From: Dendrophyllia cribrosa
Lineage: Eukaryota > Cnidaria > Anthozoa > Scleractinia > Dendrophylliidae
NCBI GenBank assembly: GCA_024195265.1
Contig: JAJLRJ010000007.1
Span: 6,158,058-6,222,057 of the forward strand
Direction of reading: 5' to 3'
Length of the DNA stretch: 64,000 nucleotides
Positions 57,901-64,000 of this stretch are shown here, in pieces; position 1 is the stretch's first letter, and the number at the start of each line of letters is the position of its first letter. Position numbers and translations under genes: made by a program. The notes under the pieces are model-generated. The model was not told where the DNA came from. It did not search any database and was given only the letters and a program-made list of their open reading frames with translations.

Positions 57901-59181
57901 AAGCGGACACTAGCGAGGGTCCCGAGGGTGTCCGCTTAATACAGGTTTCACTGTATAACAAAATTCCCATGAATAAGTGGCAAATAATCGACTGTAGGCA
58001 GCAAAATGGCTGGCTGCCTGTAGATTTTGTAATGATTGCATACAGATTAAAAGTTACATCTATTACAAAATAAAGACCATATGGCCCTGCATGCACACTC
58101 TTTAGCAAACTATGGTATTTAGGTCCCATATGAAGGCTATATTCATTAGGACATACTGGCCATACGGCCCTCCCTCTAGGTCGATAAGCAAAAACGATAA
58201 GCAAAAAGTGAACCAATGCTATGACCACAATAAATCTTATTTATGATCAAGCATACCTCTGTATTTGTGTAGTATGTATTCCATGCTGATCTTAAAGACT
58301 CTTGTCCTCCTATGTCCCACATTAAAAAGTGAATATTGTTCCATACTACCTATAGGGCAAAACAAAATAGTAGAAAAGTTCAAATTTACTCTCATTCAGT
58401 CAGCAGCAGAAATAATTCTTCCTTAGAAAGACATACTGTAAGCAGTGGTTGCAATAACAACTAAAATAGTGGTAAAAGTAATAAAAAGCTCCCCTTCACC
58501 AATGTCAGCCAACTACATTTTGTGTCGGCCCATAAGTGATCTAAACACTGTCGGTAACCTGTTGGACAACAATTAGTTGACAGTTGGTCGACTGTCCGCT
58601 GACAGGTTACTGACAGTGTACCAACAGTCGGTGGTTGGGACCTGTTCTTCACGTTTACCAAAGAAGATGTAAGAGCTAATCGAAGAAAGCAGCTGTATAT
58701 CTGGGCATTTTTTCCGAAGCATTCAAAGTGAAAATCAAATCAAATTAAATTAAAGGTCAGTTGGTCACTACTGTATGTGCCCTTGCAGATTTTGTTTTTA
58801 TAAAACATTCTGGTAAGTTTCAAAATTTTATTTGTCTGTCATGTTTGATTTTATTTAAGAAACTTTGTTTACACAATGTCCAATGTATTTTGCCAACCTC
58901 ATTTATTTCACTACTCTTTCACAACTGTCATTGTTTTTTTAAGTATTCTCTATTTTCGAATTGCCCATAATACACTTTGTTTGCCCCCCAAATTTTGCAT
59001 AAACTATTGTTTTGAAATGCTCTTGGGAATATGCAGTCCTCCCAAGAGCATTTACAAAAAATAGTTTATGCAAAATTTGGGGGGCAAACAAAGTGTATTA
59101 TGGGAAATTCGATAATAGAGAATTGTAAATCCTCTTTTTAACCCCTCAGAGGCTTATTTATTTCAAGACATTTGAGGAGGT

Positions 59182-59212
<31 letters not shown>

Positions 59213-62200
59213 GGGGTGCTTAATAGAGAGGGGCATTATTATTATTTAGTAAAATGCCAGCAGTTCGCAACTTATTTTTTTTTGTAATCCATAACAGTTC
59301 AATAGGTTCCCACAGGTAGATAAATGTCCATAAACCCTACTTTGATTGATCAATGAAGTGTCATACATGTACATTCATGATTACTGTACAAGTACCGGTA
59401 ATATTTTCCACCAAAGCTCACAAGTACTGATTAATGTGAATTTTTGCCCGGATTGATACAAACACATGTTTTTCCTCACCTCTTCTAGGTTACTGCCTAT
59501 CGTTGGTGATGTGTGAACTACTTCACTCATTAAACTGTAATAAAAAAGGTTAACAAATTTAAAAAAATACTGTGCAGTGTTTTGTATATTCTTCAAATGT
59601 CCTATTAGGGGAGTAGTGATAACAAGTGCAGATATTACAAGGAGAAATTTGATGATGATCACTATCGGGTTAAAAGGGTTAAGAAGATTTAATTTCATTC
59701 TATGAGGGACATGTCTAAAATGTAAATGTATCCTGGATAATCACATTTGGTTAAAAGGAAGCTGACTGCCAACTTCCTGCATCAATGATATTCCTTCAGG
59801 GGCAATCCAGGAAATTCTGAAAGGGGGGGGGGGGGGGGGGGGGTAGACACGTAGGCGCAAGCTTCTAGGGGCAGGTCTGGGGACATGCCACCCCCCCCCC
59901 CCCCCCCCCTTCCCCAAAAAATTTTTTTCTAATTTTACTCAGTAAAATGCCATTTACAGCATTTTTGAAGTCAAGATACATATAAATTATATATTTCTAT
60001 TATTTTTATGAACCACAAGGGAGAGACATACATGTAAGAGTCAAACAACTACTTGCTACTCAAAGAAGGGGTTGTAACCCCCTTAACCCCTCCCCTGGAC
60101 CTGTCCCTACCCAGCCAAGCTCTTTCATTCATCCTTGAAGTTCAGGAACAAGAAAGCACATGGGATGATATGAAGTTTTGTCTGTGTTTCTTTATCATAA
60201 AATGGAGGGCTTTAACCCTTTCATAGCCAAGTTTCCTCAAATTTCGTTCTCTTCATGGCCAAATATTTTATTTCCTAAATTATAGTCACCTATGGCCACT
60301 TATGGGTAAGGCAACTATAGTCGCTTGTGGCATGGAAGGGTTAATGGCTAGAAGTAGCAAGAAAAGGTATTAAAGTAAGATTTATACAACATCTACAGCT
60401 GTAAATATACTTACAACTGATATAAAATTGTTGTTTTTCCTGCATTGTCTAAGCCCACAATTATCACCTTGTGCTCTGTGGAAGAAAATGACTGCAATGA
60501 GTATAGAAACATGATCAACCCACACTAATCTGCTACAGTGTAGCATACATGTATCAGACATATAGTCTCATGTACATGTCCTTTGTCTTAATTCACACTT
60601 AAAACTCCTAAGCCAGCCACACTAATCAAATAATCTACTAAAGTGTCGCATACATGTATCAGACATACAGTCTCATGTACATGTATATATATCTTGTACA
60701 TGTCCTTTGTCTTAATTTATACTAAAAACTCCTAAGCCAGCCACAACTTTTAGTTAATAAGTTAGACAAATTCTTCAAATCACACTGAAAGCCCAGAATT
60801 GCATTTTTTAACAATAATTATTACACTGTGCTCCTGCACAACTGTCCTTGATTTGAATGAAAACAAATATGTTTTAATCAACTCATCTATATAATAACCT
60901 TTTGTGAATATTGGAATACATGAAATGGCCAACTTTTGGAATCTACCTACTTGAAAAACTTATAAATTACATTGTTTTGAAAAAATACAAAGCACATGCC
61001 TGGGAAAATAAAAATAATGTTATGGAAACAGCTGCGGGCAAATGCTGTCACAGCTGTTAAAAATTTTCCAAAGGTTACATTCACATCTTTCTACAAGCCT
61101 ATGAAAATGTGACCAACATACACTGTAGCATCATAAAACAACTCTGTATTTTTAGAATGTCATTCATTTATATGAATATTGGATAGAGTTTGTGTAATTC
61201 TCAGGCATTTCTCTGTGCTATTTTATTCTTGTACAGTGATCTTCGCCATGTTTAGTCTACAAAGTAAGATGTGGATGGAAAAAAACCACAACTCATTTGG
61301 AGGCTCAAAAATGATCTGTTTTCTTTAATTAAACCATTACTGTTGCAGGATTTTGTCGATTACACAGGGCAGAAGCATGATTAAAATTATACTTCAAAAT
61401 TTACACTGCTTCACACACAAAATATCAACTTTAAGGACTCTGGCAGTACTCACCAAGTATAATGTGTATATAATTTATCACAATGTTTTAGTATTTGTAT
61501 AAGGACCACAGGATAAATGGCACCCTCTATAAGTGCTACACTCTAAGTCTATAAATAAAGTTTGATTGATTGAAAATGTTGCCTTCCTGAATAGTTCCAT
61601 TTTTTGTGTTAAGAGACCAAAAATAAACAATTATCCCAGTTTTTGCTTGATAAAAGCTGTAAGTAATATGTTACATCATACCTAAACATACTGTTATGAA
61701 TTTTCACAGATTCCTTTATCTTTGAATAATTTTACAATATCGTTCAATGATTACAAGTGATACATGTATAAGCTGCATTAAACAAAACAAATGTCAAAAT
61801 CAATGGCACAATAACTAAAAGATGAGTTTGGGTTGTTCCGACGTATACAGGAGCTTTTAAAATGATGTTGCATAATGACCTCAATCTATAATACAGGCAC
61901 ATCTGTAATATATATTTTGAGTGTAGAAATTTGTAATTATAACTCTGATCAAACATAGTATACATGTACTTAGCATCCTACTAACTAGTATAAACCACAA
62001 ACTTTTTGTTACCAGCATACATGTACTTTTTCAGGTCTACATGTACAACATCATTGAACTGCTCTATAAAAAGACCATCCTCAAAAATAATTTCTGAGCC
62101 TTTGAAGAGAGGTGGCTGTTATGGGGAGGTTTTAATCCTTTACAAGTAACTCCCAAGAGTGCCAAAAATCAAAATTCAAGAAAAATTCCAAATTCCATTT

Positions 62201-63999
62201 TGGAAAATATTGAAAAACAAATGGTACCAACAAGTACTGCTGAAGAGGTTTCATTTAAATGGTCACACCACAGGAATCCATCAACAGACTCAAAAGTCAG
62301 AACTGCATTAAATGTCTTCATAATTAACTCTGGGTTAATTAGATAATCTGAGTGAATAACTAAGAATTTGGGACAAGAAAACATGGCCACCGTGTCAAAG
62401 AGAGGTTTGCCTGCAATTGAAGAACAGGTTGGATATTTGAATTTTGTTAAGTGCTGTACTTCCAAATCCCCACTGTACAAGCCAAAATATGGGTCAGATC
62501 AGGTCAATTGTCCACACATTGGGTAACTTACTGGTGTATCTCTGGTCTTATTAAAAGCCAAATTCCCGACAGGTGGGAAAGGAAAATTACATCAAATACC
62601 CCACAAATGGCCAGCCATCATCCCCTGGGTTTTCTCCGTTTTCAAAATAGCGTTGTAAAGATCCCCTGGACAAGGCTACCAAACTGAAAGTACTCCAAGA
62701 ATCATGAAGTATTTTGCCACAAAACACTCAATGAAATGCCATCTTCAGAGGTTATTTTCAGCAATAATTGCAATTATTGGCAACCATAGTTGTTTTCTTG
62801 CAATCTAAAAACCCTGTTTCAGGTTGAACAAAGACATTACATTTGACATAATGCTTCGCGATTCTTGGAGTCTTTTGGTAGTCTTGTCTAAGGGTTTCCC
62901 TGCACCAACATTTTGAATGACGAGTAAGCCCTGGGAATGAGGTTAACCCCTTCCCCCTCTGATGATCAATGCTGCTAGGTGCATCATGGCTATTATGATA
63001 AAATATTACAATTTTCTTAAGTGTGATTGATTCATAATCTTTTGCATTTTCTGCTAACTGACTTGTAAGGTACTGGTAGTACAAGAGCTAACAGGCCCGT
63101 AGCCAGTATGAGGCAAACCGAGGCACTTGCCTCAGTCACAATCACAGTGTTTTGTTTAAAAGTAGTCATCATTGAGACCCTCAATAGCTAGGCGGGGAAT
63201 TTAACCATGGATGTTGCATCAGTCCTTATCTTTTTCTGGCTACGGCCCTGGCTGATCACAATTAACACATTAGGCTAAATAAAACAAGTACATAGGCAAA
63301 TAAAATCACAAAAATTATAACAGCAAAAACTGACTGTTGATAACAGGACTTAGTGTCATCCGGTTGTCTGTAATCATAATTACACAGATCCCACTTCAGG
63401 CTGTTGTTTAAAATTGTTAACCCTTGTATCATTGAACTCAGCCCCATTGCCATTACAAATGTATTCGTATTGAAGAACCAAAGTACTTTATATTGAGGAT
63501 GGCCCATATTTGAAAATTCCCACATTTCTAAGCTTACTTCTTCATATTTACAATTTTCTTTAAGATTAAAAATAACAGATGAATATACGAGGCATGAAAA
63601 AAAAAGGAGCGGAGTGACAGTCCTTGTAATCATATCATATTTATCGGAATGTGGCTCTTTAAACCAACAATACAATTAATACTTTGATTCATCTAAAATT
63701 ATTTTTGGTTATTTCATTAAAATTACAAATCGTTTTCTTGACAGGATTATGCCCATAAAGAGTTAAGAATAACCTTCCCAAATTCAATTGTTTAACTGAT
63801 TTTCTAAAGCTGTCTTAAGAACCCTTCTTTTAAATGAATCTTACAGAATTATAGCGAGAAATATTAAGTAAAATTGTGAAGAAACGCTGATATAAAGAAT
63901 ATCATTAACACAAAATTGTTACTGAACTTGACACGCGATCAATGTACTCTTACCGGCGTTACTGAACCAGCTAAACAATTTCGTGAACAGCAATCCCAT
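54954..63999 (-). CDS. ARL5: ARL5-type ADP-ribosylation factor-like GTPase, complete
   Basis: Nine minus-strand exons: 63999-63954, 60475-60415, 59534-59480, 58349-58257, 57516-57433, 57251-57201, 56400-56326, 55510-55485, 54999-54954. They give 178 residues with correct borders and phases (human ARL5B has 179). Visible motifs: MGLLF with Gly2 for N-myristoylation; P-loop GLDNAGKTT (residues 23-31); switch [20 protein letters not shown]; and CCALTGEG near the end. ARL5 proteins act at the trans-Golgi, where the GTP form recruits the GARP tether for endosome-to-Golgi traffic. The isoform split (ARL5A, B, C) is vertebrate, so only ARL5 is claimed. The ATG begins two bases from the window edge, so the promoter and 5'UTR are outside. 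Confidence 0.96.
55568..56167. mobile_element. 600 bp mariner/pogo-like relic
   Basis: Left CAGTGAAACCTCTCCTTACG and inverted right CAGTTAAACCTCTTTAATAT; several GGACACCTCT and ACGGACAC motifs inside; TA precedes the left end. No transposase. It lies in the ARL5 intron between the exons at 56326 and 55510. Confidence 0.65.
56490..56710. repeat. Nested palindrome cluster
   Basis: GAGTTTATTCTATCGAGA and CTCTTTAACAACCAAGAGTG blocks alternate in both orientations at least five times. Almost every segment has an inverted partner within 100 bp. The right part continues into an R1 element (AACCAAGAGTGCCAAAA at 56687). Confidence 0.85.
56711..56981 (-). repeat. R1 MITE with two units
   Basis: Two direct units with ACAAATGGTACCAT (56747 and 56836), then an ending with GACTCTGGAAGTCAAAAGGT. 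It lies in the ARL5 intron between exons 57201 and 56400. Confidence 0.75.
57767..57953. repeat. 187 bp TA-flanked mariner/pogo-like MITE
   Basis: CAGTGAAACCCGTATTAAGC and the inverted CAGTGAAACCTGTATTAAGC ends are flanked by TA on both sides (57765-57766, 57954-57955). Internal GCGGACACC repeats. Confidence 0.85.
58945..59122. repeat. Palindromic MITE
   Basis: CCCATAATACACTTTGTTTG and the following CCCCCCAAATTTTGCATAAA are mirrored exactly in the right arm, around a short CTTGGGAATATGCAGTCCTC loop. Confidence 0.82.
59181..59211. repeat. Longest poly-G run in the window
   Basis: About 30 consecutive G within GGTGGGG...GGTGGGG context. In the ARL5 intron, outside any recognised element. Confidence 0.9.
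60515..60750. repeat. Direct duplication in ARL5 intron 1
   Basis: Two copies of about 105-120 bp share GCATACATGTATCAGACATA, TCTCATGTACATGT, CCTTTGTCTTAATT and AACTCCTAAGCCAGCCACA. The second copy has an extra ATATATCTTGTACATG. Confidence 0.8.
60751..62129. other. ARL5 intron 1 interior, nothing recognised
   Basis: AT-rich sequence without inverted repeat ends, exons or RNA signatures that I can support. Confidence 0.55.
62130..62339 (-). repeat. R1 MITE with one unit
   Basis: AACTCCCAAGAGTGCCAAAA at the left, one unit (AACAAATGGTACCAA ... GGTCACACCACAGGAATCC), and AATTAACTCTGGGTTAA at the right. Confidence 0.72.
63092..63250. repeat. 159 bp hAT-like MITE
   Basis: CAGGCCCGTAGCCAG at the left and CTGGCTACGGCCCTG at the right are near mirror images, as in CAGGGCCGTAGCCA-type hAT ends. 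GCTAA/GCTGA flanks hint at an imperfect target duplication. Confidence 0.65.
63262..63633 (-). CDS. Possible small membrane protein ORF inside ARL5 intron 1
   Basis: An uninterrupted frame bounded by TAA just upstream (63678-63676); the first in-frame ATG is at 63633-63631, giving 123 residues. Three hydrophobic segments can be seen: [34 protein letters not shown], and [17 protein letters not shown] near the C-terminus. I do not recognise a family. It lies in the first intron of ARL5 on the same strand, with no repeat signature around it and no AATAAA on that strand within about 300 bp downstream. It could be a single-exon nested gene, one exon of a larger gene, or a chance frame. Confidence 0.35.
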   Translation of the reverse strand: MITRTVTPLLFFSCLVYSSVIFNLKENCKYEEVSLEMWEFSNMGHPQYKVLWFFNTNTFVMAMGLSSMIQGLTILNNSLKWDLCNYDYRQPDDTKSCYQQSVFAVIIFVILFAYVLVLFSLMC

Positions 64000-64000
64000 C

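Overview
The window looks like a piece of an invertebrate animal nuclear genome, most likely a cnidarian and probably a reef-building coral. That placement is inference, based on AT-rich sequence, short exons with GT..AG introns, animal-type orthologues, and introns packed with short inverted-repeat transposons, tRNA-derived SINEs and truncated LINEs. Nothing bacterial is seen: no operons, ribosome binding sites or CRISPR.

Three host genes can be rebuilt exon by exon with matching reading-frame phases. (1) Minus strand, 10.9 to 1.3 kb: the 5' part (469 residues) of an ABCB6/HMT-1-type half ABC transporter. The last membrane helices and the ATPase domain lie beyond the left edge. (2) Plus strand, 11.33 to 45.0 kb: a complete FERM protein of the EPB41L5/Yurt type (22 coding exons, 884 residues), which carries two Tudor-like exons between the FERM domain and a long disordered tail ending in a PDZ-ligand-like TDL. 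(3) Minus strand, 64.0 to 54.95 kb: a complete ARL5-type small GTPase (9 exons, 178 residues) whose start codon lies two bases from the right edge. Genes 1 and 2 are head to head, with about 430 bp between the first visible exon of one and the start codon of the other.

The rest is intron or intergenic sequence and is a layered record of insertions. The 10.5 kb intron before the Tudor-like exons holds a truncated LINE. A 3.95 kb foldback element with arms of about 1 kb (excluding a nested insertion) is inserted in the LINE 3' region, and a 545 bp TTA-flanked MITE is inserted in one arm of that. A diverged copy of the foldback lies 3 kb downstream. Other supported elements are a 1.4 kb hAT-like element, two members of a TA-flanked element family, a 1.18 kb element with a perfect 8 bp target duplication and a nested palindromic MITE, a SINE inserted inside the splice acceptor of an ABCB6 intron, and a dispersed MITE whose core unit has expanded into two satellite-like arrays. 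The 45.0 to 54.9 kb interval between genes 2 and 3 shows only repeats and a second LINE remnant.

The three genes show no shared pathway (membrane transport, cortical polarity scaffold, Golgi GTPase). Their linkage is reported as position only.
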